DNA from: Nocardioides sp. JS614
GTDB lineage: Bacteria; Actinomycetota; Actinomycetes; Propionibacteriales; Nocardioidaceae
DNA length: 64,000 nt
Direction: 5' to 3'
Assembly (NCBI RefSeq): GCF_000015265.1
Contig: NC_008699.1
Location: 1,612,001 to 1,676,000 of the forward strand
In this document: piece by piece, positions 23,605 through 32,064 of the stretch
How the letters are laid out: every line of letters begins with the position of its first letter
Numbering within the stretch: position 1 is the stretch's first letter
Program-made: the position numbers and the translations under genes
Notes under the pieces: generated by a model
What the model saw: only the letters and a program-made list of their open reading frames with translations
Database searches by the model: none
Told to the model about the DNA's origin: nothing

Positions 23605-24494
23605 TGGCGATGCTCGGCTTCGTCCTCGCAGTCGCGGCGGCGGCTCTGGGGCTGCTTGTCATCCTGCGCCTGTCCCGCGGACTGAGTGCGATGCCCAGGA
23701 TCGAGTTGCGGCCGTCACTCGACCGACACCAGACCCGGCAGGTCGGCGTCGCCCTCGCGGCCGGTCTCGTCGTGCTGCTCATCACCCGATGGGCGTTGGC
23801 CGCCCTCGCGGCCGGTGCCGTCGTCTACCTGTGGCCGCGACTGTTCGGCGGTGGCCGAGCCGGTCGGCGGCAACTGGAGAAGATCGAAGCGCTCGCAGCC
23901 TGGACGGAGAGTCTCCGGGACACGGCGACGGCTGCGGCGGGACTTGAGCAGGCGATTCCGGCGACAGTGGGCGCCGCTCACGCATTGCTGCGGGCACCGG
24001 TTCGCGATCTCGCGGCCCGGCTGGACGGACGCGTGCCGCTGCCCGAGGCGCTGGCGCGCTTCGCCGACGACGTCGACGACCCCGCCGCGGACATGGTGGT
24101 TGCCGCGCTGTCCCTCAACGCCAGGCAGCGCGCCGGAGGCCTCGAGCGGATCCTGACCTCACTCGCCGCCTCGTCTCGCACCGAACTCGAGATGCGCCGC
24201 AAGGTCGAGCACGAGCGTCGAGCCCTGCGGAGGCAGGCGCAGCGGATCGCGTTCGCCGTGCTCGGCTTCGTCGCGCTGCAGGCTGTGTTCGCTCGAGGCT
24301 GGGTCGAACCGTACTCGACACCACTCGGCCAACTCGTCCTCGCGATCCTCGCCGCGATCTTCGTCGGGTCGTTCGTGCGCATGAGGTCGCTCTCCAACGG
24401 CGAGGTCGAGGCCAAATTCTTGACCTCCCCGCGCGACATCACCGAGATCGCCTCCTACAAGCCGCACCCTGTGCGGATAGGAGGCCGCACGTGA
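23604..24494 (+). CDS. TadB-like type II secretion F-family membrane protein
   Basis: The 296-residue protein has N-terminal membrane helices (about residues 1-22 and 45-80), a cytoplasmic GspF-type helical domain (RRQLEKIEALAAWTESLRDTATAAAGLEQAI and RTELEMRRKVEHERRALRRQAQRIA) and a C-terminal pair of helices. It is the platform protein that the CpaF ATPase works on. ATG 23604 shares bases with the cpaF stop; GTG 23601 is an alternative. The TadC partner follows with a 4-bp overlap. Confidence 0.85.
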   Translation: MAMLGFVLAVAAAALGLLVILRLSRGLSAMPRIELRPSLDRHQTRQVGVALAAGLVVLLITRWALAALAAGAVVYLWPRLFGGGRAGRRQLEKIEALAAWTESLRDTATAAAGLEQAIPATVGAAHALLRAPVRDLAARLDGRVPLPEALARFADDVDDPAADMVVAALSLNARQRAGGLERILTSLAASSRTELEMRRKVEHERRALRRQAQRIAFAVLGFVALQAVFARGWVEPYSTPLGQLVLAILAAIFVGSFVRMRSLSNGEVEAKFLTSPRDITEIASYKPHPVRIGGRT

Positions 24495-25393
24495 TCCCCT
24501 TCGTGCTGGCCGCCGGACTTGTCGCCGTCGCGCTGCTTCACGCCTATCGGCTGGCCGTCCCTCCGCGCGCGGACTTGGCGGGCGCCGTACGCCGATGGGA
24601 TTCCGCTCGCGCCCGGCAGACCCGCATCCAAAGGATCGGCGCACCGCGGGCGACGACGGTCAGCGGCAGGATTCAGAGTTGGCTCTCCGACCAGGTCCTC
24701 CGCAGAACCAAAGACGTCAAGGGCCTTACCCAGGATCTCGCTGTCACCGGTGGAAGCGTCGAGCAGTACGTCGGCAAGACCACCACGCTCGCACTCTTGG
24801 GCTTCTTCGGCCCGCTCGTCATCCTCGGCTCCTTCAACGCCATCGGCCTCGGGATCCCGCTCGTCTTCGGCCCCGCGGCCGGCGCGCTGCTCGCCGCAGC
24901 GATGCTCGTAGTCACCCGGCAGGAGCTCATGGACAAGGCCAAGAAGCGGCGGGCCGAGTTCCGGCGGACGCTGTCGGTGTACCTCGACCTCGTCGCGATG
25001 TCGATGCAGGCGGGCCGCGGCCACTCGGAAGCGCTGCCAGCGTCCGCGGCCATCGGGACCGGGTGGGCGTTCACGCACCTACAGGACGCGATCGACGGAG
25101 CCCGATTCTCCGGCACCACCCCATGGCATGCGCTCGGCCAGCTCGGCGACCGCTTCGGCATCCGAGAGCTCACCGATCTGGACTCCGCCCTGACCCTGGC
25201 CAACGAGGACGGCGCCAAAGTGCGGGCAACCCTGGTCGCGCGCGCCGAGACGCTGCGGGCCGAGCGCATCGCTGACGCGGAGGCCGCGGCAGCCCAGGCG
25301 ACCGAGTCGATGAGGTTCGCCCTCATCGTCATGGTCTTCGCCTTCCTCACCTACGAGCTCTATCCCTCGGTCGCCCGGCTCTTCGCCGGATGA
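24491..25393 (+). CDS. TadC-like type II secretion F-family membrane protein
   Basis: The 300-residue protein has an N-terminal helix, a helical pair near residues 95-140 (TTTLALLGFFGPLVILGSFNAIG, GAALLAAAMLVV), the GspF-like cytoplasmic domain (RRAEFRRTLSVYLDLVAMSMQAGRGHSEALPAS) and a C-terminal helix (FALIVMVFAFLTYELYPSVARLF). It pairs with TadB as the inner-membrane platform of the Tad pilus. GTG 24491 overlaps the TadB stop. The pilin gene follows 22 bp on. Confidence 0.85.
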   Translation: MIPFVLAAGLVAVALLHAYRLAVPPRADLAGAVRRWDSARARQTRIQRIGAPRATTVSGRIQSWLSDQVLRRTKDVKGLTQDLAVTGGSVEQYVGKTTTLALLGFFGPLVILGSFNAIGLGIPLVFGPAAGALLAAAMLVVTRQELMDKAKKRRAEFRRTLSVYLDLVAMSMQAGRGHSEALPASAAIGTGWAFTHLQDAIDGARFSGTTPWHALGQLGDRFGIRELTDLDSALTLANEDGAKVRATLVARAETLRAERIADAEAAAAQATESMRFALIVMVFAFLTYELYPSVARLFAG

Positions 25394-25415
25394 CCACGTC
25401 CAACGGGAGAACCAC

Positions 25416-25604
25416 ATGGAGGAAATCAGGATCCTGGTGATCTGGCTCAAGGCACACGTTGCCGAAGTGAAGCGCGACGAACGCGGCTTCACCGCCGTCG
25501 AGTGGCTGCTCATCGCGCTCGGCGTCATCGTCATCGCGGGCATCGCCGTGGCTGCGATCAAGGCCTACGTCACCGGGCAGACCAACAAGCTCGGACAGCC
25601 CTGA
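25416..25604 (+). CDS. Flp-type pilin
   Basis: The 62-residue protein has a cytoplasmic leader ending DERG, followed by FTAVEWLLIALGVIVIAGIAVAAIKAYV. This is a class III (Flp) signal: cleavage after the Gly and a Glu at position 5 of the mature protein, then a ~20-residue hydrophobic helix. The mature pilin would be about 38 residues, so this is the probable major subunit of the pilus. The gene is the first after the TadBC platform and is followed by three pseudopilins with similar DERG leaders. Confidence 0.82.
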   Translation: MEEIRILVIWLKAHVAEVKRDERGFTAVEWLLIALGVIVIAGIAVAAIKAYVTGQTNKLGQP

Positions 25605-25615
25605 GCTGCTGGACC

Positions 25616-26002
25616 ATGCGTGCGGTAAGGCGGGTCCCAGACGAGCGAGGAGCGCTCTCGATCGAGCTCCTCCTCGTGATGAGCGCGCTCATGCTCGTCT
25701 TCCTGGTGATGCTCCAGTACGCCATGCAGGCGTACGCGCACCGGGTCGCCCAAGCCGCCGCCGAGCAGGCACTCGCCGCCGCGTCGGCGTACGACGGCTC
25801 GGCTGCCTGGGGCGAGGAGACCGGCGAGCACTATCTCACCGACCTTGGAAACCTCTCGAACGGCAACGTCACCGTGACCCGGACCGGAGACACCGCCGTC
25901 GTCACGGTCACCGGCGACGGCCAGCAGGTCTTGCCGTTCGTGCCCGTCCACGTCTCGGTTCACTTGGAGGGCCCGATCGAACAATTCGTGGAGTCGCCAT
26001 GA
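25616..26002 (+). CDS. TadE-like pseudopilin
   Basis: The 128-residue protein has the leader VPDERGALSIELLLVMSALMLVFLVMLQYAMQAYAHR: a processing glycine, Glu at +5 and a hydrophobic helix, then a small soluble domain rich in beta-prone Val/Thr repeats (NVTVTRTGDTAVVTVTG). TadE pseudopilins help assemble Flp pili. It begins 12 bp after the Flp gene and overlaps the next gene (ATGA). Confidence 0.8.
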   Translation: MRAVRRVPDERGALSIELLLVMSALMLVFLVMLQYAMQAYAHRVAQAAAEQALAAASAYDGSAAWGEETGEHYLTDLGNLSNGNVTVTRTGDTAVVTVTGDGQQVLPFVPVHVSVHLEGPIEQFVESP

Positions 26003-26412
26003 AGCGCGACGAACGAGGCGCGATGGCGATCGAGGTCGTGATCCTCACCCCGGCCCTGGTCGCCGCGATCATGGTGATCGCCGGTGGGGCGCGCTACGTG
26101 GATGCGCGGGGACAGGTCAACGGCGCCGCGTACGCCGCGGCCCGTGCCGCGTCGCTGACCACCAATCAGGAGGCAGCCGTCCAGGCCGGGACCAAGGCCG
26201 CGGAGCAGTCTATGAGCCGGCGTGGACTGGCCTGCGCGAGCCTCTTGGTGTCCGTCGACGCGGGCGACTTCAACCCCGGCGGTGACGTCAGCGCGACCGT
26301 CACCTGCGTGGCGGATCTCTCGGATGTGGCGGGCGTGGGCGCGATCCCGGGGTCGAAGACGTTCAGATTCACGGCGGTTGTCCCGCTTGAAGAACACCGG
26401 GACTTCCCGTGA
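25999..26412 (+). CDS. TadE/TadF-like pseudopilin
   Basis: The 137-residue protein begins MKRDERGAMAIEVVILTPALVAAIMVIAGG, again DERG plus a Glu at +5 of the mature chain and a hydrophobic segment. The soluble part contains two cysteines (LACASLL, TVTCVADL) that may form a disulfide. It overlaps its neighbours on both sides and has the same leader design as the other pseudopilins. Confidence 0.8.
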   Translation: MKRDERGAMAIEVVILTPALVAAIMVIAGGARYVDARGQVNGAAYAAARAASLTTNQEAAVQAGTKAAEQSMSRRGLACASLLVSVDAGDFNPGGDVSATVTCVADLSDVAGVGAIPGSKTFRFTAVVPLEEHRDFP

Positions 26413-26816
26413 GGCGCGACGAGCGCGGCAGCGCATCCATCTGGGCGATCCTGGTGATCGCCGGCGCGTTCACGGTCCTCCTCGGGCTTGTCGTGGACGG
26501 CGGCCGAGTCATCGACGCGCGGGTCGCGTCCTCGCGGGCCGCCGCCCAAGCCGCTCGCGCGGGTGCCGACGCACTCTCGGAGTCCGGCGTCCGCAACGGA
26601 AACGACGCGATCGATGCCGAGGCGGCTCGGGCACGCGCGCAGCTCTACCTGCGGGACGCGGGACTGACCGGGACAGTCAGCGTCTCCGGCGACACCGTCA
26701 CGGTGACTGTCAGGGGCGAGTCGACGAACCAGATCCTCGGCGTCATCGGGGTCTCGTCCTTCGCGATCGAGGAGACCGAATCAGCCCGCGCCATCACCGA
26801 GGAGGACACGCCGTGA
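26409..26816 (+). CDS. TadG-like pseudopilin
   Basis: The 135-residue protein starts VRRDERGSASIWAILVIAGAFTVLLGLVVDGGRVIDARVASSRAAAQAARAGAD. The DERG processing site and hydrophobic helix match the Tad group, but the mature +5 residue is Trp rather than Glu, as in TadG-type minor proteins. It lacks the von Willebrand domain of longer TadG proteins. It overlaps the LysM-BTAD gene (GTGA). Confidence 0.75.
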   Translation: MRRDERGSASIWAILVIAGAFTVLLGLVVDGGRVIDARVASSRAAAQAARAGADALSESGVRNGNDAIDAEAARARAQLYLRDAGLTGTVSVSGDTVTVTVRGESTNQILGVIGVSSFAIEETESARAITEEDTP

Positions 26817-29800
26817 CCGTGATTCGCCGTGCCGGGATCGTCCTTCGCGGCCTGCTCGCCGCGGTCGTCCTCCTGGTCCTGGTCGTGGGAGTTCCGGCCG
26901 CGCTGGCAGTCACCGTCGGCAACCCAGTTCCTGAAGGCTGGGCCTGGGGCCCACCGCTCACGAATTCGGCTCTGCTCGGCATCCTGGCCTGCGTTGCCTG
27001 GGTGCTCTGGGTACAGCTCTTGGTCTGCGTCATCGTCGAGACAGTCGCCGAGATCAGGCTCGCAGCAGGGCACTCGGCGGAATGGCTCGCGCGGGTTCCA
27101 GGCACCTTCGGCGTTCAGCAGTCGCTGGCCCGCGCTCTCGTCCAGGCGGTAGTCGCGATCGGTGCGACGACCACCGCCGCCTCCGTCATTGCGACGCCCT
27201 GGATCTTGCACGCCGATGCCTCGACCTCCAGCCCGGCGCCGGCATCAGATCCCGCCGTGGCCGATCCCCCCGCTGTGGCGCCGACGCCGCAACTGCCGGC
27301 CAAGCACAGATCGCAGCAGACGACCGAAGTCGTGGTCGCCCGCGGAGACACCCTGTGGTCGATCGCGGAACATCACCTTGGTGCGGGCGAGCGCTGGCGA
27401 GAGATCGCCGATCTGAACAGGGACCGCGAGATGGTCGACGGGTCGAGGTTCGACGACACTCGGACCATCCTGCCCGGCTGGACGTTGCTGGTCCCATCGG
27501 CGGACCCGTCGCACCATCCGGCCGTCACGGTTGCGCCGGGCGACACCTTGTGGGAGATCGCGACCGAGGAGTACGGCGACGGCTCCAAGTGGCCGCGGAT
27601 CTACCGGGCCAACGACGACGAGATCGAGGACCCGGATCTGATCTACCCCGGACAGCGGCTCGACGTATCAGGATCGCGGACCGTCGAGCCGTCGAAGCCC
27701 CCGACGCAGCACGAGACTGATCCGCCTGCCGCCGACACCACAACACGTCCACAGGAGCCGGGGCCTTCGGATCACGCAGTGCCCTCGACCGAACCGACCC
27801 CCGAGTCCACGCCGACGGAACCGGCCAATGCGGCCGCCGAACCCGGGCGGGAACACGACGACGCCCCCGACGACTCGGAATTCCACGTCGACGGCGCCAC
27901 GGTTGCTCGGGCACTGCTGAGCGGGGGCGGCTTCCTCGCCGCCGGAATGCTCGCGATCTACGTCGCCCGGCGGCGGACTCAGTCACGCAACCGCAAGTCC
28001 GGCAAGGCGGCGCCGCCCGTGGCAGCGCACCTGCGGGCCGAGGACAAGGCGCTACGGGCCATCGGCTCGTCGGCGAGCGAGCGCGCGGCGTACTTCGATG
28101 CGCTGCTGCGCGAGTTCCCCGCGCTCTGTGAGCAGGCGAAACTCGATCTGCCCGAGGCGGTCGCCGCCAGCCTCGGCAGCCACGCGCTCGAACTGCACCT
28201 GCGGATACCGTCGCCAACGGCGCCGCCTCCGTGGAAGGTGTCTCAGGGCGGGACCGTGTGGAGTGTGTCGACAGGGCGCCGACCCACGTTGACGGATCGC
28301 ACGCCGGCGTACCCAGCGATGGTCACGGTCGGGGTGGACGACGAGGGCTGCACGCTGTTCATCGACATCGAGGGCGCGGGCGTCGTACAGATCGTCGGGG
28401 ACGCCGCGGCCGCGGTCGAGCTGGCTCGGTTCATGGCTGCCGAACTGGCTCTGAACCCCTGGTCGGACTGCGAGTCGATCGAAGTGAGCGGAGGGGTCGA
28501 GGACGTCCTGCCGCTCAACTACGGGCGCCTGTACGCCTCACCGAAGGCCGAAGTCGAGCAGCTCGCGAAGTTCGCTCATCGAATGGCCGAGGGAGTCGAG
28601 TCGGCCGGGACGAGCGTCCTCGGGTCGCGGGTGACCGATCGGGACGCCTGCGTCCCGTCGCTCAGCATCTCCGCGTTGGCGAACGAGGATCTGTCAACGG
28701 GGCGGGAGCACACAGCCGCCCTGCTCGACGAGATGGAGCGAGCGCCGGGTCGGACGTCGGCCGGGTTGGTCGTCGCTGCGGCCGACGTCGTGGATCCGCG
28801 TGCCACCACGCTCGAGTTCAGATCAGACGGCGATCTCGTCACGCCGTGGGGTGTCGTCCGACCGAACCGGCTGAGGACGGAGGAGGCCGCCGTTCTGGCG
28901 CAGCTGTTCGAGGACGCGGAAACCGAAGGTGACGTCGACGTACCGGCCGCCGTTGATGCACACGGTGAGACGACCAACACGGACCAAGCCGGGGCGATTG
29001 CACAGGAGCTCACCGAGGCACGTTGCGGCACCGGCGATCCCGAGTCGACGCTTCCCCGCCCGGATCGGGCGTACGTCGAATCCGCGGCCACCACATTCGA
29101 GGACCTCGCCGTACTCGCACCAGCTGTGCCCAAGAGTGAGGAAGCAGCCGCCCTCGCATCCGACCCCACGCTCGACCAGGACCTTGCCGACTGGGCCGAC
29201 CCGGGGTGCCCTCGGCCGAAGCTCCGCGTCCTCGGGCCGGTCGAGCTTCGCGCGGTCGGGGAGAAGACCGCGGAGGTCGAGGGGCGACCGGCGTACTACT
29301 CCGAACTTGCCGCGTATCTGGCCTGCCATCCCGAAGGCGTAACGCCGAACCGGGTCGCGGCGGACTTCGGCATCCAGAACAACACGCTCCACTCTCGGCT
29401 CACCGGGCTACGGAAGTGGATGGGGAACAAGCCAGGCACCGAGGAGTGGTACCTGCCGGTCGCGCATCGGGTTCGCGGGCAGCAGGTCTACCAACTCTCC
29501 GATGTGCTCGTCGACGGAGACCTCTTCCGGCGACTGCGCGGTCGCGGCGAGGCTCGCGGCCCGAGCGGCATCGATGACTTCAGGACGGCGCTGGAGCTGG
29601 TGGCTGGCCAGCCCTACGAGCGGCAGCGCTCGAACGGCTTCGGGTGGCTCGTGGACACCCCGGTCGACCAGTACGCCGTCGTCGCGATCGTCGACGTGGC
29701 TCACGTGTATGCGACCCACTCGCTCGCGGAGGGTCGGCCCCGTGACGCCATGTGGGCGGCCGAGCGGGCCATCGCGGCCGCACCGTCGGAGGACAAGCCG

Positions 29801-29968
29801 CGGCTCGACCTGGCCAAGGCGATGCAGGCTTTGGGCGAGGTAGACGAGGCGGATCGCTACCTCGGCCGAGAGGTGTTCAACCGAACCGACGACGACCGTG
29901 CGCCTCTCGATCCGTCCGATCGCACGAAGGAGATCTTCCACCGGATGGATCGGCCACACAGGGGCTGA
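26813..29968 (+). CDS. transmembrane LysM - BTAD regulator ending the pilus operon
   Basis: The 1051-residue protein combines two or three N-terminal membrane helices, two LysM peptidoglycan-binding repeats (VVARGDTLWSIAEHHLG near 172 and VAPGDTLWEIATEEYG near 240), a Pro/Thr-rich linker, one further membrane helix (about residues 366-386), a large middle domain, and a C-terminal winged helix with BTAD (LRVLGPVELRAVGE at about 801 onward, TPR-like to the end). The order suggests the LysM part faces the cell wall and BTAD the cytoplasm: a wall-to-DNA signalling protein. The same architecture accompanies Tad genes in related elements. GTG 26813 overlaps the previous stop. Confidence 0.85.
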   Translation: MTVIRRAGIVLRGLLAAVVLLVLVVGVPAALAVTVGNPVPEGWAWGPPLTNSALLGILACVAWVLWVQLLVCVIVETVAEIRLAAGHSAEWLARVPGTFGVQQSLARALVQAVVAIGATTTAASVIATPWILHADASTSSPAPASDPAVADPPAVAPTPQLPAKHRSQQTTEVVVARGDTLWSIAEHHLGAGERWREIADLNRDREMVDGSRFDDTRTILPGWTLLVPSADPSHHPAVTVAPGDTLWEIATEEYGDGSKWPRIYRANDDEIEDPDLIYPGQRLDVSGSRTVEPSKPPTQHETDPPAADTTTRPQEPGPSDHAVPSTEPTPESTPTEPANAAAEPGREHDDAPDDSEFHVDGATVARALLSGGGFLAAGMLAIYVARRRTQSRNRKSGKAAPPVAAHLRAEDKALRAIGSSASERAAYFDALLREFPALCEQAKLDLPEAVAASLGSHALELHLRIPSPTAPPPWKVSQGGTVWSVSTGRRPTLTDRTPAYPAMVTVGVDDEGCTLFIDIEGAGVVQIVGDAAAAVELARFMAAELALNPWSDCESIEVSGGVEDVLPLNYGRLYASPKAEVEQLAKFAHRMAEGVESAGTSVLGSRVTDRDACVPSLSISALANEDLSTGREHTAALLDEMERAPGRTSAGLVVAAADVVDPRATTLEFRSDGDLVTPWGVVRPNRLRTEEAAVLAQLFEDAETEGDVDVPAAVDAHGETTNTDQAGAIAQELTEARCGTGDPESTLPRPDRAYVESAATTFEDLAVLAPAVPKSEEAAALASDPTLDQDLADWADPGCPRPKLRVLGPVELRAVGEKTAEVEGRPAYYSELAAYLACHPEGVTPNRVAADFGIQNNTLHSRLTGLRKWMGNKPGTEEWYLPVAHRVRGQQVYQLSDVLVDGDLFRRLRGRGEARGPSGIDDFRTALELVAGQPYERQRSNGFGWLVDTPVDQYAVVAIVDVAHVYATHSLAEGRPRDAMWAAERAIAAAPSEDKPRLDLAKAMQALGEVDEADRYLGREVFNRTDDDRAPLDPSDRTKEIFHRMDRPHRG

Positions 29969-30061
29969 CGAGCCGCGGTGGCCGCAGGGGTTGTCGCGCA
30001 TGTCCGTCCTTTGCCGATCGGTGGCACAGAAGGTTTGGTCTCGACGAGGGGTCTGCGGCGG

Positions 30062-31333
30062 TCAGCGCGACTCGGCCGGCGCCCCGGACTCGCGACGGGT
30101 GAGGCGCATCAGGAGCATGAACGCGACCGCCTGAAGCCCGCCGATGACGGCTGCCAGGATCGGGACGTGACCGGTGACCAGCGCGCCGGCGAGGCCACCG
30201 CCGGCGAGCGCACCGAGTCCTTGGACGGCGGCGAAGACCCCATAGGCGGTGGCTCGGCGGGGCGCGGGGACGAGGTCGGCGACGTAGGCCTTGACGGTCG
30301 AGTCCTGGATGCCGGTGGCGACGCCCCACACGACGATGCCGACGAGCACCAGCCACAGTTGGGTAGCGAAGACGCAGAGTGGCACGATCGCGACGAGAAC
30401 CGGGACGGCCAGCAGGACGCGACCACCTCGGCGGTCGAAGAGGTGCCCGGTGCCGAGGGCGGCAATGGCCTCGACGGCCATGGCGAGGGCGTACGCGAGG
30501 GGGACGGCGGCTGCGGCCAGGAGCCCGTCTTGTACGAGGCGGAATGAGATGACCCCGAACGTCATCAGGCCAGCAGTCATCATCGCGGTGGCCAGGGCGA
30601 AGAGGTGGAACGCGCGCGGCAGATCGCTGCCCACCACCGCCTTGCCGACAGCCACGAGCGCGCTCGTTGCCGGAAGGGGCGCGTCGTCGCGCTCGGGTTC
30701 GGTCACGATCGGTGCCCGAAGGCGCAGCTGTGCCAGCAGCACGAGGGAGAGCGCCCCGGGAATCGCCAGGATCGCGAAGCCCGGCCACAGCACACCGGTC
30801 GCGGCCGCGACTCCGGCCAGGAGGAGCGGTCCGGAGAAGGCGCCTATCTGGTCGAGGGCCTTGTGGACTGCGAATCCCTTGCCTCGGCCGGTCGCGGTCG
30901 CCATCCGTGCAAGCAGGGCGGACTTTGCCGGACTGCGGACGGCCTTTCCAGTGCGCTCGAGCAGGATCAGGGTTGCGGCGACGGCGAGCCCGGCAACGCC
31001 GATGAACGGGGTGATCGCGAGCAGCGGGACGCAGACGGCGGTCATGGCGTAGCCGAGGACGGTCAGCCGCCAGTGGTGGTGGCTCCGGTCGGCCCAGACG
31101 CCGGTGACCAGCCGGAGTACCAGCGCGATGCCTTCGCCGGCGCCGGTGACCAGGCCCACGGTGAGCGCAGACGCGCCGAGGGTGCCGAGGAAGGGTCCGG
31201 CCGTTGCCCGCATGCCTTCGTAGACCATGTCGGCGGCCAAGCTGACGAGGCCGAAGGCGAGGACCGTTCGCCACGGCGACCATGCTCCGCTCTGAGTGGT
31301 CGATGTGGCGGCGCTCGCGGGTGTCTGCGTCAC
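30062..31333 (-). CDS. MFS transporter in the glycolipid module
   Basis: The 423-residue protein has about 12 transmembrane helices and MFS motifs: GVWADRSHHHWRLTVLGYAMTAVCVPLL after the second helix and the equivalent TGHLFDRRGGRVLL in the second half. The conserved segment AKSALLARMATATGRGKGFAVHKALDQIGAFSGPLL resembles MFS proteins with an ExaE/Bmr-like middle loop. Start GTG 31333 overlaps the stop of the deacetylase gene. It is the last of the three leftward genes under the motif promoter at 33187-33220. The exported substrate is unknown. Confidence 0.82.
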   Translation of the reverse strand: MTQTPASAATSTTQSGAWSPWRTVLAFGLVSLAADMVYEGMRATAGPFLGTLGASALTVGLVTGAGEGIALVLRLVTGVWADRSHHHWRLTVLGYAMTAVCVPLLAITPFIGVAGLAVAATLILLERTGKAVRSPAKSALLARMATATGRGKGFAVHKALDQIGAFSGPLLLAGVAAATGVLWPGFAILAIPGALSLVLLAQLRLRAPIVTEPERDDAPLPATSALVAVGKAVVGSDLPRAFHLFALATAMMTAGLMTFGVISFRLVQDGLLAAAAVPLAYALAMAVEAIAALGTGHLFDRRGGRVLLAVPVLVAIVPLCVFATQLWLVLVGIVVWGVATGIQDSTVKAYVADLVPAPRRATAYGVFAAVQGLGALAGGGLAGALVTGHVPILAAVIGGLQAVAFMLLMRLTRRESGAPAESR

Positions 31334-32064
31334 GTGGACAGATTCTCGCAGGAACCGCTGGACCAGTGGTCCCGGAGGGGGCCGACGGCTGCCGAGGCGA
31401 GCGGTCCGCCCAGGAGGCGCTCTGTCGCGTGCAGGGTGTGACGCCAGTCGCCGTGGGGGGCGTGGAGGTCGGTGTCGTGGAGCAGGATGGTTCCGCCCGG
31501 TCGCAAGGTGCGTGTGACGGTTGCGACGATGGTGGTTGGGGTCGCGGATCGTTCCCATTCTCGTCCCCAGGCGGTCCACAGCACGGGGGTCAGGTCGAGG
31601 TTTCGGCACGCGAGGAGGGCTTCGGTGTTGAGCACGCCGTAGGGCGGTCGGTACCAGCTGACGGCGGTGTTGGTGATGTCTTCGACGGCTCGTTGCGCGT
31701 CCCGTAGCTCGCGGGTCAGGCGCGCGGGTGGCACGGTCAGGGTGCAGCGGTGTATCCATCCGTGGATGGCCAGTTCGTGCCCTTCCTGAATGATCCGCTG
31801 GACCAGCGCGGGATGGGCGACGGCCTGGGAGCCGAGCACGAAGAAGGTCGCCTGCCGCTGGCGTTCGGCGAGTAGCTCGAGGAACGCAGGTGTACTGACC
31901 GGGTCCGGCCCGTCGTCGAAGGTGAGTGCGATGTGGGGTCGGCTGCTGATTCCCGACAGGCGACGCATCCAACGTTGGCGGAGCGGGCCGATCGCCGTCA
32001 CGGCGGGGCCTGCCGCGACGGTGAGTGCGCCGACGCCCAGCGCGGCCTGAAGCCGGCTGCTCAT
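31330..32064 (-). CDS. polysaccharide deacetylase family protein
   Basis: The 244-residue protein has the NodB-homology motifs: TFDDGPD (residues ~48-54) with the two metal aspartates, the second motif as HGWIHR near 97, WYRPPYG near 139 and ILLHDTD near 195. It has a short N-terminal hydrophobic segment, so it may be anchored or exported. It removes acetyl or related groups from sugars; the MGDG-type glycosyltransferase upstream (overlapping ATGA) suggests it modifies a glycolipid. A His of the usual H(S/T)xxH is missing one position, so zinc binding may vary. Confidence 0.82.
   Translation of the reverse strand: MSSRLQAALGVGALTVAAGPAVTAIGPLRQRWMRRLSGISSRPHIALTFDDGPDPVSTPAFLELLAERQRQATFFVLGSQAVAHPALVQRIIQEGHELAIHGWIHRCTLTVPPARLTRELRDAQRAVEDITNTAVSWYRPPYGVLNTEALLACRNLDLTPVLWTAWGREWERSATPTTIVATVTRTLRPGGTILLHDTDLHAPHGDWRHTLHATERLLGGPLASAAVGPLRDHWSSGSCENLST

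Noticed and set aside
26385..26400. CCCGCTTGAAG near the TadG-like start as a fifth bipartite motif
   Set aside because: The TGTCC box is directly adjacent instead of 16-17 bp upstream, and the sequence is inside the preceding coding region.
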